Source: Desulfuromonadales bacterium (lineage in GTDB: Bacteria; Desulfobacterota; Desulfuromonadia; Desulfuromonadales; BM103). Taken from it: DNA of 64,000 nt. The stretch spans positions 1 through 64,000 of the forward strand of contig JACZKE010000011.1 in the NCBI GenBank assembly GCA_014860225.1, read 5' to 3'. Shown piece by piece: positions 53,011 through 61,943 of the stretch; the stretch's first letter is position 1; every line of letters begins with the position of its first letter. The notes under the pieces are model-generated. The model was not told the origin of the DNA, ran no database searches, and worked only from the letters and a program-made list of their open reading frames with translations. The position numbers and the translations under genes are program-made.

Positions 53011-55398
53011 TCAGGAGACCCTGCTCTCAACTTCAGCCACCCGGCGGATGATACCAATCACGCTGTCGGGATTGAGTGACATCGAATCGATGCCTTCCTC
53101 CACCAAAAAGGCTGCAAAGTCGGGATAATCACTTGGTGCCTGGCCGCAGATACCGATCTTGGTTCCGGTTTTATTGGCGGCACTGATTGCCTGGCGGATC
53201 ATGGCCATCACTGCCGCGTCGCGTTCGTCGAAGAGCTCCTTGAGGATCGCCGAATCACGGTCGACGCCGAGAGTGAGCTGAGTCAGGTCGTTGGAGCCGA
53301 TGGAGAATCCGTCAAAACGTTCAGCGAACTGTTCGGCGAGTATCACGTTGGAGGGGATTTCCACCATCATGTAGATTTCGAGCCCCAGCTTGCCCCGCAC
53401 CAGGCCTTCATCCGCCATCACTTCAAGGACCCGGTCGGCTTCCTTGAGGGTGCGGCAGAAGGGGATCATCACCACCAGGTTGTCAAGCCCGACCTGTTCG
53501 CGAACCCGCCGGATCGCCGCACATTCCAGTGCGAACCCTGCTCGGTAGTGATCGCTGTAATAACGTGAGGCGCCACGGAAACCGAGCATCGGGTTCTCTT
53601 CGCTGAACTCGAACTGACGGCCACCGATCAGTTCGGCGTACTCGTTGGTCTTGAAGTCGCTCGTGCGCACGATGACCGGATCTGGATGCTGGCTGGCTGC
53701 GATGGTTGCGATGCCCTGTGCCAGCTGGTCAACGAAGTACTCGCTCTTGTCTTTATAGTTGCGGGTCAGCTCGCGGATCCGGTGTTTGGCGTCCTTGTCT
53801 TCGAGTTTTTCATAATTGATCAGCGCCATCGGATGGGCCTCGATGATGTTGTTGATGATGAATTCCATGCGTGCCAGGCCGATCCCCCGGCAAGGCAGCT
53901 GCCACCAGCGAAAAGCCGCCGCCGGGCTGGCGATGTTCATCATGATCTGGGTTTTTACCGCGGGCAGATCCTGGAGATTGACCTCGGCCGCTTCGAAAGC
54001 GAGGATGCCGGAGTATATCTTGCCTTGATCCCCTTCGGCGCATGAGAGCGTCACCTCCTGGCCGTCCTTGAGTTCGCTGGTGCCATGATTGGTGCCGATC
54101 ACGGCGGCGATACCGAGTTCACGACTGACGATGGCTGCATGGGAGGTGCGACCGCCATGGTCCGTGATGATGCCGGCGGCTTTCTTCATGATCGGCACCC
54201 AGTCGGGGTCGGTCATGCCGGTGACCAGGATGCTGCCTTCCTCGAAACGCTCAATTTCGCTCGCGCTCTTGATGACCTGGATCTTGCCCGCTGCGATCGC
54301 CTCGCCGATGGCGAGGCCGGTCAGTAGCACCTCGCCCTGCTGTTTGATGGCATAGGTCTTGAGCATCCCCGCATGTTTGCGTGACTGTACTGTTTCGGGT
54401 CGGGCCTGCACAATGAAGAGTTCGCCGCTGTCACCGTCTTTGGCCCACTCCATGTCCATCGGCTTGCCATAGTGCTTTTCGATGATCACCGCCCAGCGTG
54501 CAAGCTGTAAAATCTCTTCATCCTCAAGGACGAAGGCATGGCGTTCCTTCGCCGAAGTGTCGGTGTTGCGTGTCGGCTGTCCGGCACTGCGGGAGTAGAT
54601 CATCTTCTTTTCCTTACCGCCGAGTTTTTTTTGTAGAATGGGTTTCAGTTTGCGGTTTTCCAGCAGTGGTTTGAACACGGTATAGTTGTCCGGAGTCACC
54701 GTCCCCTGCACCACGTTTTCTCCAAGACCCCAGGCGGCATCGATGACCACCACTTCGGGAAAGCCGGTTTCAGTATCGATGGAGAACATGACACCGGCGC
54801 CCGCCTTGTCGGAGCGCACCATCTTCTGCACCCCGACCGAAAGCGCCACCTGCATGTGATCGAAACCTTTGTTCTCGCGATAGCTGATTGCCCGGTCAGT
54901 AAACAGCGAGGCGTAGCATTTACGGCACGCATCGAGGAGTTCTTCCTCACCGGTAATGTTGAGGAAGGTTTCCTGCTGGCCGGCGAAGCTGGCGTCGGGC
55001 AGGTCTTCGGCGGTAGCGCTGCTGCGCACGGCCACGTCGACTTCCTCTGCCCCGCTGCGGCGACAGAGCTCACGGTAGGCGTCGCTTATCGCCATTGCGG
55101 TCTCCCCGGGCCACTGGCCGCGGCGAATCGAGCGGCGAATGGCTTCACCGGTCTGATGCAGAGACTGCTCTCCCTTGCGGTAACCCTCCAGTCGTTCACG
55201 GATTTTATCCTCCAGGTCGTTTTCGGCGAGATAGTGACGGTAGGTCGCCGAAGTGGTGGCGAAACCGGCGGGCACGCGGATGCCTTCGGCCTTGAGAGTG
55301 GCGATCATCTCGCCCAGCGAGGCGTTTTTGCCGCCGACCAGGGCCACGTCCTGGTTAGTGAGTTGTTCGAACCAGCGAATTGAATCAATTTGCGTCAT
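53011..55398 (-). CDS. ppsA: Phosphoenolpyruvate synthase
   Basis: The 795-residue enzyme converts pyruvate and ATP to PEP, AMP and phosphate. It has an N-terminal ATP-grasp domain (GGKNASLGEMIATL near residue 22, RSSATAEDLPDASFAGQQET), the swivelling phospho-His domain with GGRTSHAAIVSRELG, and the C-terminal PEP barrel with GFSIGSNDLTQLTLGVDRDS and GICGQAPSDYP. AGGAGG lies ahead of the ATG at 55398; the extra ten codons upstream are not needed. It enables gluconeogenesis from acetate or pyruvate, complementing pyruvate dehydrogenase. Confidence 0.94.
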   Translation of the reverse strand: MTQIDSIRWFEQLTNQDVALVGGKNASLGEMIATLKAEGIRVPAGFATTSATYRHYLAENDLEDKIRERLEGYRKGEQSLHQTGEAIRRSIRRGQWPGETAMAISDAYRELCRRSGAEEVDVAVRSSATAEDLPDASFAGQQETFLNITGEEELLDACRKCYASLFTDRAISYRENKGFDHMQVALSVGVQKMVRSDKAGAGVMFSIDTETGFPEVVVIDAAWGLGENVVQGTVTPDNYTVFKPLLENRKLKPILQKKLGGKEKKMIYSRSAGQPTRNTDTSAKERHAFVLEDEEILQLARWAVIIEKHYGKPMDMEWAKDGDSGELFIVQARPETVQSRKHAGMLKTYAIKQQGEVLLTGLAIGEAIAAGKIQVIKSASEIERFEEGSILVTGMTDPDWVPIMKKAAGIITDHGGRTSHAAIVSRELGIAAVIGTNHGTSELKDGQEVTLSCAEGDQGKIYSGILAFEAAEVNLQDLPAVKTQIMMNIASPAAAFRWWQLPCRGIGLARMEFIINNIIEAHPMALINYEKLEDKDAKHRIRELTRNYKDKSEYFVDQLAQGIATIAASQHPDPVIVRTSDFKTNEYAELIGGRQFEFSEENPMLGFRGASRYYSDHYRAGFALECAAIRRVREQVGLDNLVVMIPFCRTLKEADRVLEVMADEGLVRGKLGLEIYMMVEIPSNVILAEQFAERFDGFSIGSNDLTQLTLGVDRDSAILKELFDERDAAVMAMIRQAISAANKTGTKIGICGQAPSDYPDFAAFLVEEGIDSMSLNPDSVIGIIRRVAEVESRVS

Positions 55399-55611
55399 GG
55401 TGAATCGCCTCCTCATTTGTCTGAACATTCCTGAAACAGTTCCGGGCGGGTTCTGTGCAAAAGCCTTTACGACGGTGCCTGTGCTACGCTTTCGATCAAT
55501 TCTAACAGGACACGGGAAAGTTTCAGCTTCATGCTGTCAACTTGACGGACAGTCAGGGGTTGTTATCCTCAAGGCAGGTTGAAGGTGATAACCGGCAACG
55601 CTGGTTGGTTG

Positions 55612-55680
55612 CCATCCGGAAACTCCGGATAGCACATGCACAGTTTTCGTCCGGAAAAGGCTCTTTTCCGGACGAAAACT
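55612..55680 (+). repeat. R1-related repeat with a perfect 18-bp hairpin
   Basis: GCCATCCGGAAACTCCGGAT (R1 end) is followed by AGTTTTCGTCCGGAAAAG (55642-55659), a three-base loop GCT, and its exact complement CTTTTCCGGACGAAAACT (55663-55680). The hairpin halves resemble the other end of R1, so the copy looks like an internally deleted R1. Confidence 0.65.
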
Positions 55681-55744
55681 GGTAGGCGTGAGCAAGATCC
55701 ACAAGGATCCTGGATGAACGTTTTTGCTGCCATGGTGGCCAGAC

Positions 55745-56494
55745 ATGTTCGATGACCGCATTACACTCTTCACGTTGTTCGGTTTCAAGGTGCAGCTCGA
55801 CGCCAGCTGGATCGTTATCGCCCTGCTGGTCACCTGGTCGCTTGCCACCGGTTATTTCCCCAGTAACTACGAGAACCTCTCCACTGGCGGTTACTGGCTG
55901 ATGGGCCTGTTTGCCGCAGCGGGTCTGTTTGCGTCCATTATCTTTCATGAATTCTGGCATTCGGCTGTTGCCCGCCATTATGGACTGCCAATGAAGGGAA
56001 TCACGCTCTTCATCTTCGGCGGCATCGCCGAAATGACCCAGGAACCGGACCGGCCGAAGACTGAATTCCTGATGGCGGCGGCCGGACCGTTGTCGAGCGT
56101 CATCCTCGGTTTTGGTTTCTATGGTCTCGAACTGGTCGTCGACTCCGGGAGCAGTCCGACAGTCCCGGGTGTGATCTTTGGCTACCTGGCATTCATCAAC
56201 TGGCTGCTGGCCGGCTTCAACATGCTGCCGGCCTTTCCCCTCGATGGCGGACGCATTCTGCGCTCAGCTCTGTGGGCGATGAAAGACGACCTTGTCTGGG
56301 CCACCCGCATTGTCTGCCGGCTCGGTTCCGGGTTCGGCGTTGGCCTGATTGCCATCGGTGTCATCTCTTTCCTGCAGGGCTATGCCGTAAGCGGTCTCTG
56401 GTATGTGGTTATCGGCATGTTTCTGCGTGGCGCCGCTCAAGCCTCTGCCGAGCGGGTCAGGCAGCGTCTGGTGGACTCAAACCGGGGGGAATAG
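55745..56494 (+). CDS. M50 family (site-2 protease-like) membrane metalloprotease
   Basis: The 249-residue protein has about six helices, the zinc motif HEFWH in ASIIFHEFWHSAVARHYGLP and the distal ligand Asp in FPLDGGRILRSALW. The FGGIAEMTQEP segment between them is typical of the SpoIVFB-like group. It lacks the C-terminal CBS domains many relatives carry. Starts at 55745 and 55724 are both possible; I choose the former because the protein family begins near MFDDRITLF. It probably cleaves membrane-embedded regulators. Confidence 0.85.
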   Translation: MFDDRITLFTLFGFKVQLDASWIVIALLVTWSLATGYFPSNYENLSTGGYWLMGLFAAAGLFASIIFHEFWHSAVARHYGLPMKGITLFIFGGIAEMTQEPDRPKTEFLMAAAGPLSSVILGFGFYGLELVVDSGSSPTVPGVIFGYLAFINWLLAGFNMLPAFPLDGGRILRSALWAMKDDLVWATRIVCRLGSGFGVGLIAIGVISFLQGYAVSGLWYVVIGMFLRGAAQASAERVRQRLVDSNRGE

Positions 56495-56496
56495 AT

Positions 56497-56542
56497 CGTT
56501 TCCAGATCGAAAACTGCGGTCGTGTACCCGGAGTTTCCGGGA
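56497..56542 (+). repeat. R1 repeat fragment
   Basis: CGTTTCCAGATCGAAAACTG, then CGGTCGTG and CCCGGAGTTTCCGGGA, matches the right end of the R1 copy at 28731-28897. It begins two bases after the M50 protease stop codon. Confidence 0.65.
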
Positions 56543-56657
56543 TCATGAAAGTCCACACAACCACTTGAGGCACATCTTTTTCACGGCCAACTACGGTTTT
56601 CAGGAGAATCTGATAATATTAAAAAATGAACATCTCTCTGACATCAGGAAGGAAAAC

Positions 56658-58232
56658 ATGAATCTCGATCGCCGCATTATCTCCCCGGAGCAGTTCGATG
56701 CCGTTATTTTTGACATGGACGGAGTCGTCACCAGAACCGCCCATGTGCATGCCACAGCCTGGAAGAAGATGTTCGACAATTATCTTGCGGAAAGGGCGAA
56801 ACGTACAGGGGAGGACTATCAACCCTTCAGTGTCGATAAAGACTACAACCGCTATGTTGACGGCAAGCCGCGTTACGACGGGGTACGCGATTTTCTTGAA
56901 TCCCGCGGAATCATGCTGCCGGAGGGAACTTCTGATGATGATCCCGCCCATGAGACGATTCGCGGCCTGGGCAATCGTAAAAACGATTATTTTCAGCAGG
57001 CACTCGAGGAGAAGGGGGCGAAGCGTTACGAAACGACCGCAGATTTGATCGCTCAGTTGCGTAAAGCCGGCATCAAGACCGCCATAATTTCGGCAAGTAA
57101 AAATGCACGTGCGGTGCTCGCCTCGGCTGCTGCCGCAGACCTGTTTGACGCCAGGGTCGACGGACTCGACGCAGAGGAGTTGGGAATCCCCGGCAAACCG
57201 GCGCCCGATGTGTTTCTCGCGGCGGCAAGGAAACTGGGCGCGACGCCCCGGCGCTCGGTGGTGGTAGAGGATGCCCAGTCAGGCGTACAGGCCGGCAGAG
57301 CGGGCGACTTCGGTCTCGTGATCGGTGTCGATCGTGTCAACCAGGCTGAGGAGCTGGCGAAATATGCCGACGTCGTCGTCAAGGACCTCGCTGAAATCAC
57401 GGTCGCCATAAACGGCTGCAAAAAAAGCACCGACAACCTGCCTTCGATCCTTGATCGCTTCAACGATTTAACCTGTCAGCTCAAGCATAAGCAGGCCGCA
57501 GTGTTCCTCGATTATGACGGAACGCTCACTCCCATTGTCGATCGCCCGGAGCAGGCGACCATTTCCGAAGAGATGCGCCAGACTGTCCGGGACCTGGCCG
57601 GACACTGCACGGTTGCCATCGTCAGCGGCCGCGACCGCAGAGATGTCGAGAAACTCGCCGGTATCGAAGGTATCTACTATGCCGGCAGTCACGGTTTTGA
57701 TATTGCCGGGCCGGCCGGCAAAAAAATCGAGTTTCAACAGGGCAACGATTTCCTGCCAGCTCTCGATCAGGCTGAACAGGCTCTGCATGAGCGGCTTGAC
57801 CAGATCGAAGGTGCGCAGGTGGAACGCAAGAAATTCGCCATCGCCATCCACTTTCGGCGAGTGGCAGAGGAACGTTGCCCCGAGGTTGAAACTGCCGTCG
57901 ATGAGGTCCTTGCCGGAAGTAAAGACCTGCGTAAAACCGGCGGCAAGATGATCTTCGAACTGCGCCCCGATATTGACTGGGATAAGGGCAAGGCCCTCTC
58001 CTGGCTGCTGCAGAAGCTCGAGCTCAACCGGCGCGATGTCCTGCCGATTTACATCGGCGATGATCTTACCGATGAAGATGCGTTGCGGGAAATCCAAAAT
58101 CGCGGCATCGGCATCCTGGTGCGCGACGAAGAGCGTGCGACTCATGCCCGCTATGTTCTTGAAGATACTTCTGACGTAAGGCTGTTTTTGCAAACTCTGG
58201 GCAACTACCTGGAGGAGCTGAACGATTTATGA
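56658..58232 (+). CDS. Fusion of beta-phosphoglucomutase-like HAD and trehalose-6-phosphate phosphatase
   Basis: This 524-residue protein joins two HAD phosphatase-fold enzymes. The N-terminal part (about residues 1-245) has the beta-phosphoglucomutase nucleophile motif FDMDGVVTRTAHVH, the cap, ISASKNA and VVEDAQSGVQAG. The C-terminal part (about 270-520) is OtsB-like with FLDYDGTLTPIVDRPEQA, IVSGRDRRDVEKL, GSHGFDIAGP and IGDDLTDEDAL. GGAAGGA precedes the ATG at 56658, and the long frame upstream is non-family sequence. The stop overlaps the GH65 gene by four bases. The two domains act on the products and precursor of a trehalose phosphorylase. Confidence 0.88.
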   Translation: MNLDRRIISPEQFDAVIFDMDGVVTRTAHVHATAWKKMFDNYLAERAKRTGEDYQPFSVDKDYNRYVDGKPRYDGVRDFLESRGIMLPEGTSDDDPAHETIRGLGNRKNDYFQQALEEKGAKRYETTADLIAQLRKAGIKTAIISASKNARAVLASAAAADLFDARVDGLDAEELGIPGKPAPDVFLAAARKLGATPRRSVVVEDAQSGVQAGRAGDFGLVIGVDRVNQAEELAKYADVVVKDLAEITVAINGCKKSTDNLPSILDRFNDLTCQLKHKQAAVFLDYDGTLTPIVDRPEQATISEEMRQTVRDLAGHCTVAIVSGRDRRDVEKLAGIEGIYYAGSHGFDIAGPAGKKIEFQQGNDFLPALDQAEQALHERLDQIEGAQVERKKFAIAIHFRRVAEERCPEVETAVDEVLAGSKDLRKTGGKMIFELRPDIDWDKGKALSWLLQKLELNRRDVLPIYIGDDLTDEDALREIQNRGIGILVRDEERATHARYVLEDTSDVRLFLQTLGNYLEELNDL

Positions 58233-60631
58233 ACAGCTGGCTACTGCATTACGATGATTTCGACCCAGAGCAGCAAAATCAACGCGAGGCCTTGTGCACC
58301 GTTGGCAATGGCTATTTCTGCACCCGTGGTGCCGCGCCGGAGGCCGCAGCTGATGATGTCCACTATCCTGGCACCTATCTGGCCGGTGGCTACAACAGGC
58401 TTGAAACCACGATTGCCGGCCGTACCATTGAAAACGAGGACCTGGTCAATTTTCCCAATTGGCTGCCTCTGAGCTTTCGCATCGAAGGCGGGGCATGGTT
58501 TGATCTCGCTGCTGTGGACATCCTCGATTATCGTCAAGAGCTCGATCTCAAATGTGGAGTGCTGCGACGCATGGTACGTTTCATGGATTCCGGAGAACGA
58601 GTCAGCAAGCTGCAGCAGCGCTGTCTGGTGCATATGTCCTGTCGGCACCTTGCCGCGCTTGACACCACCCTGACCGCTGAAAACTGGTCGGGACAGGTGG
58701 AGTTTTGCTGTGCTCTCGATGGCCGGGTGAAGAATGATAATGTCGAACGCTACCGGGACCTGGCCAGTGAGCATCTGGAGCCGCAGGTTACCTGCCAGCC
58801 AAATCCGGAGACCATTTTTCTCAAGGTCCGAACCAGCCAGTCGCGGCTCGAGATGGCCCAGGCAGCGCGCAGCCGCATCTTTATCGACGACAGGCCGCAA
58901 TCGCCTGAACGTCGGCTCGTCGAACAGGACGGATACGTGGCCCAATGCTTCGAGTTGCAGCTGCAGGAATCCGGTCAAGTGCGTATCGAAAAGGTAGTCG
59001 CCTTGTTCACCAGTCGCGACGAAGCAATTTCCGAATGCGGCCTCGAAGCCCGCAAGGAACTTGAACGTGCCCCGGGCTTTGAAACGTTGCTGGAGAGTCA
59101 CAGTCAGACTTGGCGCCATCTCTGGTATCATTTCGGCCTTGACCTGGCGGGGGATGATGACATGCAGAAGGTGCAAATGATATTACAACTGCATATCTTT
59201 CACCTGCTGCAGTCCGTCTCGCTGCACACCATCGAGCTCGATGTCGGCGTCCCTTCCCGCGGCTGGCACGGCGAAGCTTACCGGGGCCACGTCTTCTGGG
59301 ACGAGCTCTTTATCTTTCCGCTGTTGAACCTGCGCCTCCCCGAAATCACCCGCGCATTGCTCAAATACCGCTATCGGCGCATGCGCGAGGCCCGGGTCGC
59401 CGCACAGGCCGCAGGCTGTCGCGGTGCCATGTATCCCTGGCAGAGCGGCAGCAACGGTCGGGAGGAGAGCCAAAAAGTGCATCTCAACCCCCGCTCCGGC
59501 AACTGGATTCCCGACAACTCGCGGCTTCAGCGCCATGTCAACGCAGCCATCGCCTGGAATGTCTGGCAATATTTTCAGGTGACCGGGGATATTGAATTTC
59601 TCTGCTTTTACGGAGCCGAGATGATTCTGGAGATCGCCCGCTTCTGGGACTGCATGGCATCCTGGAATGAAGAGCTCGAGCGTTATGAAATTCTGGGTGT
59701 CATGGGTCCCGACGAGTACCATGACGCTTACCATGATGCCGAGCGGCCGGGTCTCGACAATAACGCCTACACCAATGTGATGGCTGTATGGAGTTTGACC
59801 TGCGCCCTCAAGGTTCTGGACGTGCTGCCCGACGAGCGGCGACGAGAGTTGTGTGAAACCCTGGCGTTGCAAAATGTGGAAATTGAGCATTGGGAAGACG
59901 TCAGCCGCAAGATGCGGCTCGTCTTCCACGGCGACGATATCCTCAGCCAGTTCGAAGGCTACGACCAGCTGCAGGAATTCGACTGGGATCGCTACCATGC
60001 CAAATATGGCAAGGTGATGCGGCTCGATCGTATTCTCGAAGCAGAAGGCGATACTCCCAACCGTTACAAATGTGCGAAGCAGGCCGATGTGCTGATGCTG
60101 TTTTACCTGTTCTCTGCCGAAGAGCTGGGCGACATTTTTGAACGGCTCGGCTACCCTTTCAAGCACGAAACAATCCCCAAGAATATCGAATACTATATCG
60201 CGCGCACCTCTCACGGTTCGACCCTCAGCCAGGTCGTGCATTCCTGGGTGCTGTCGCGATCCGATCGCGAGGGTTCCTGGCAGCTGTTCAACCAGGCGTT
60301 GCTTTCGGACATCAACGATATCCAGGGGGGAACGACTCCCGAAGGCATTCACCTCGGCGCCATGGCCGGCACTGTCGATATGCTGCAGCGCGGCTATACC
60401 GGCATTGAGGCCCGCGGCGAGATCTTGCGCTTCAACCCCTGTCTGCCGCACGAACTTGATTGCCTGAAACTGAAGCTGCGCTACCGTGGTCAGTCACTGG
60501 AGGTGGAGATTACCGCCAGTCAATTGTTGGTAACCTGTCTCAGGTGTGGTGCCGAACCGGTTAAAATCAGCTGTCGCGACAAAGAGGCAACCGTCGAGGG
60601 CGGCCAGACTTTTAGCTGGGATCTGCAATAG
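58229..60631 (+). CDS. Glycoside hydrolase family 65 disaccharide phosphorylase (trehalose/maltose/kojibiose type)
   Basis: The 800-residue protein has the GH65 layout: an N-terminal beta-sandwich domain (LCTVGNGYFCTRGAAPEA), an alpha/alpha barrel (about 300-690) with the catalytic Glu in VMGPDEYHDAYHD, RGWHGEAYRGHVFWDELF and the phosphate-binding SHGSTLSQVVHSWVLSR. It cleaves an alpha-linked glucose disaccharide with phosphate to give beta-glucose-1-phosphate and glucose. Operon context with a beta-phosphoglucomutase and a trehalose-6-phosphate phosphatase favours trehalose as substrate, but kojibiose or maltose cannot be excluded. Confidence 0.88.
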   Translation: MNSWLLHYDDFDPEQQNQREALCTVGNGYFCTRGAAPEAAADDVHYPGTYLAGGYNRLETTIAGRTIENEDLVNFPNWLPLSFRIEGGAWFDLAAVDILDYRQELDLKCGVLRRMVRFMDSGERVSKLQQRCLVHMSCRHLAALDTTLTAENWSGQVEFCCALDGRVKNDNVERYRDLASEHLEPQVTCQPNPETIFLKVRTSQSRLEMAQAARSRIFIDDRPQSPERRLVEQDGYVAQCFELQLQESGQVRIEKVVALFTSRDEAISECGLEARKELERAPGFETLLESHSQTWRHLWYHFGLDLAGDDDMQKVQMILQLHIFHLLQSVSLHTIELDVGVPSRGWHGEAYRGHVFWDELFIFPLLNLRLPEITRALLKYRYRRMREARVAAQAAGCRGAMYPWQSGSNGREESQKVHLNPRSGNWIPDNSRLQRHVNAAIAWNVWQYFQVTGDIEFLCFYGAEMILEIARFWDCMASWNEELERYEILGVMGPDEYHDAYHDAERPGLDNNAYTNVMAVWSLTCALKVLDVLPDERRRELCETLALQNVEIEHWEDVSRKMRLVFHGDDILSQFEGYDQLQEFDWDRYHAKYGKVMRLDRILEAEGDTPNRYKCAKQADVLMLFYLFSAEELGDIFERLGYPFKHETIPKNIEYYIARTSHGSTLSQVVHSWVLSRSDREGSWQLFNQALLSDINDIQGGTTPEGIHLGAMAGTVDMLQRGYTGIEARGEILRFNPCLPHELDCLKLKLRYRGQSLEVEITASQLLVTCLRCGAEPVKISCRDKEATVEGGQTFSWDLQ

Positions 60632-60658
60632 TGCGCAAATTGATCGGGAGGACAGCCC

Positions 60659-60775
60659 ATGCATCCCTGGCATGACATCGAGGTTGTTAAGGACCAGGTC
60701 GCTGTACCGCAGCGAGATCGCAGCGGAGATTTTTTGACCTCCGGTTCATTTGTTGAATCCAGGGGCCTGTCGTAG
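60659..60775 (+). pseudogene. 38-codon ORF, possible remnant of an inorganic pyrophosphatase
   Basis: GGGAGG lies eight bases before an ATG that opens a 38-residue frame beginning MHPWHDIEV and ending at TAG. M-H/N-P-W-H-D-I/V is, as I recall, the N-terminus of family I inorganic pyrophosphatases, but the sequence after about residue 10 no longer resembles that family. It could be a decayed 5' end or an independent small gene. It lies 27 bp after the GH65 stop. Confidence 0.3.
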
Positions 60776-60823
60776 CTATGGTCCAAAACTGCCAGAAACC
60801 ACCAGAAAGAAAGGACAACCAAG

Positions 60824-61039
60824 ATGAAAAAAGAACGCTTCGAGTATGTTTGTGTGCAGAGTGAACAGGGCCGGGACGTGTTTGTCAGACATCCAGCCAG
60901 TGGCGAGGAAGGACAGGTTGTAAGCTGTTCCGATGAAAAGGTGGTGGTCAGAAACACCGGTGGAGAGCAGCGTACATGGGATTATCGCGAGCTTGAAGAA
61001 ATCACCCGGAGCAAAGAAGAATGGCCCCGCCGTGACTAA
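60824..61039 (+). CDS. Small hypothetical protein
   Basis: The 71-residue protein is charged and soluble, with a beta-rich central part (EYVCVQSEQGRDVFVRHPAS, GQVVSCSDEKVVVRN) that could form a small SH3-like barrel. AAAGGA lies upstream at acceptable spacing. Two Cys residues are present (in YVCVQ and VVSCS). No family is recognised. It follows the trehalose operon by about 190 bp and may be a separate unit. Confidence 0.6.
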   Translation: MKKERFEYVCVQSEQGRDVFVRHPASGEEGQVVSCSDEKVVVRNTGGEQRTWDYRELEEITRSKEEWPRRD

Positions 61040-61160
61040 GAGAACATAATCTCCAGGAGTCTGTCGAGGAGAGCGTGTAATCCTCTATGGATCGCGATTA
61101 AACCTGTTTTCACCATTCGTCCGTTTTTTGTACGGATTGTCCGGTGTCTTTAAAAAACCA

Positions 61161-61733
61161 TCAAGCCTCCAGGATTCCTGCTCCTGCCCGGCGCATTTTC
61201 TCAATGGCTGAACGACCATCGACCGCATTCACCGGCCGGGTTGCACTCGCTATCAGCTGCATATCGAATCCCGCATTCTGACCATCAAGCACAGTAGCCA
61301 GCACGCAGACATCCAGGGCCAGCCCGCCGACGAAAATGCGCTTGATCTTCTGTTGATGCAGCCAGTCGGCAAGACCGGTCTGGTCGAAAGCCGAATTCTG
61401 ATCCTGATCGAAACGGGTTCCCTTGGTTACGATCACTGCATCGAGCGGGACTTCGAGATCGGCATGAAACCGGGCGCCGTCGGTATCCTGAATGCAGTGC
61501 GGCGGCCATTTACCGCCGGACTCTTCGAAGCTCGGATGATGCTTCGGGTGCCAGTCGCGTGACAGGTAGCGTGGCACGCCTTTATCCCGGGCCGTAGCCA
61601 GCCAGGTGTTAAGAACCGGCACCACTTCGTCGCCGCCGGCGATAGCCAAGGCGCCGCCGGGGCAGAAATCCTTCTGGACGTCGATCACCAGCAGCAGGTC
61701 GCCGGATTTGAACTTTGCAATATTCTCGGCCAT
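61161..61733 (-). CDS. pncA: Nicotinamidase/isochorismatase family hydrolase
   Basis: The 190-residue enzyme probably converts nicotinamide to nicotinate for NAD salvage. It has the catalytic Asp in LLLVIDVQKDFCPGGAL, the metal-binding set in SRDWHPKHHPSF, HCIQDTDGA, Lys in VIVTKGT and the nucleophile Cys in VGGLALDVCVLATVLD. The DVCV sequence replaces the usual DYCV, a conservative change. GGAGG precedes the ATG. It is monocistronic and divergent from prs. Confidence 0.87.
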   Translation of the reverse strand: MAENIAKFKSGDLLLVIDVQKDFCPGGALAIAGGDEVVPVLNTWLATARDKGVPRYLSRDWHPKHHPSFEESGGKWPPHCIQDTDGARFHADLEVPLDAVIVTKGTRFDQDQNSAFDQTGLADWLHQQKIKRIFVGGLALDVCVLATVLDGQNAGFDMQLIASATRPVNAVDGRSAIEKMRRAGAGILEA

Positions 61734-61943
61734 GTCTACCTCCGTTGAGCGGGGCTTAGAGTCGTTGATTGTCCTAACACTTTAACTATGAAGGCGCGGC
61801 TGTCCAGCCCTGACCGCTTGATTCGGCGAAGAGAGAGCCTCTCATTGAAAATGTTTCAGGCTTTTGTAGAGTTAAAAATAACCGCTTCGATGTCTTGTTT
61901 TTCTGCGCGTGCATCAAAAGTAAGCCAAAGGCAAGGAGACCTT

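Noticed and set aside
55553-55978. 141-codon minus-strand ORF over the R1 hairpin and the start of the M50 gene
   Set aside because: Part is antisense to the protease gene and part is repeat; no gene-like features.
59183-60451. 422-codon minus-strand ORF opposite the GH65 gene
   Set aside because: Antisense shadow; the plus strand carries all GH65 motifs in order.
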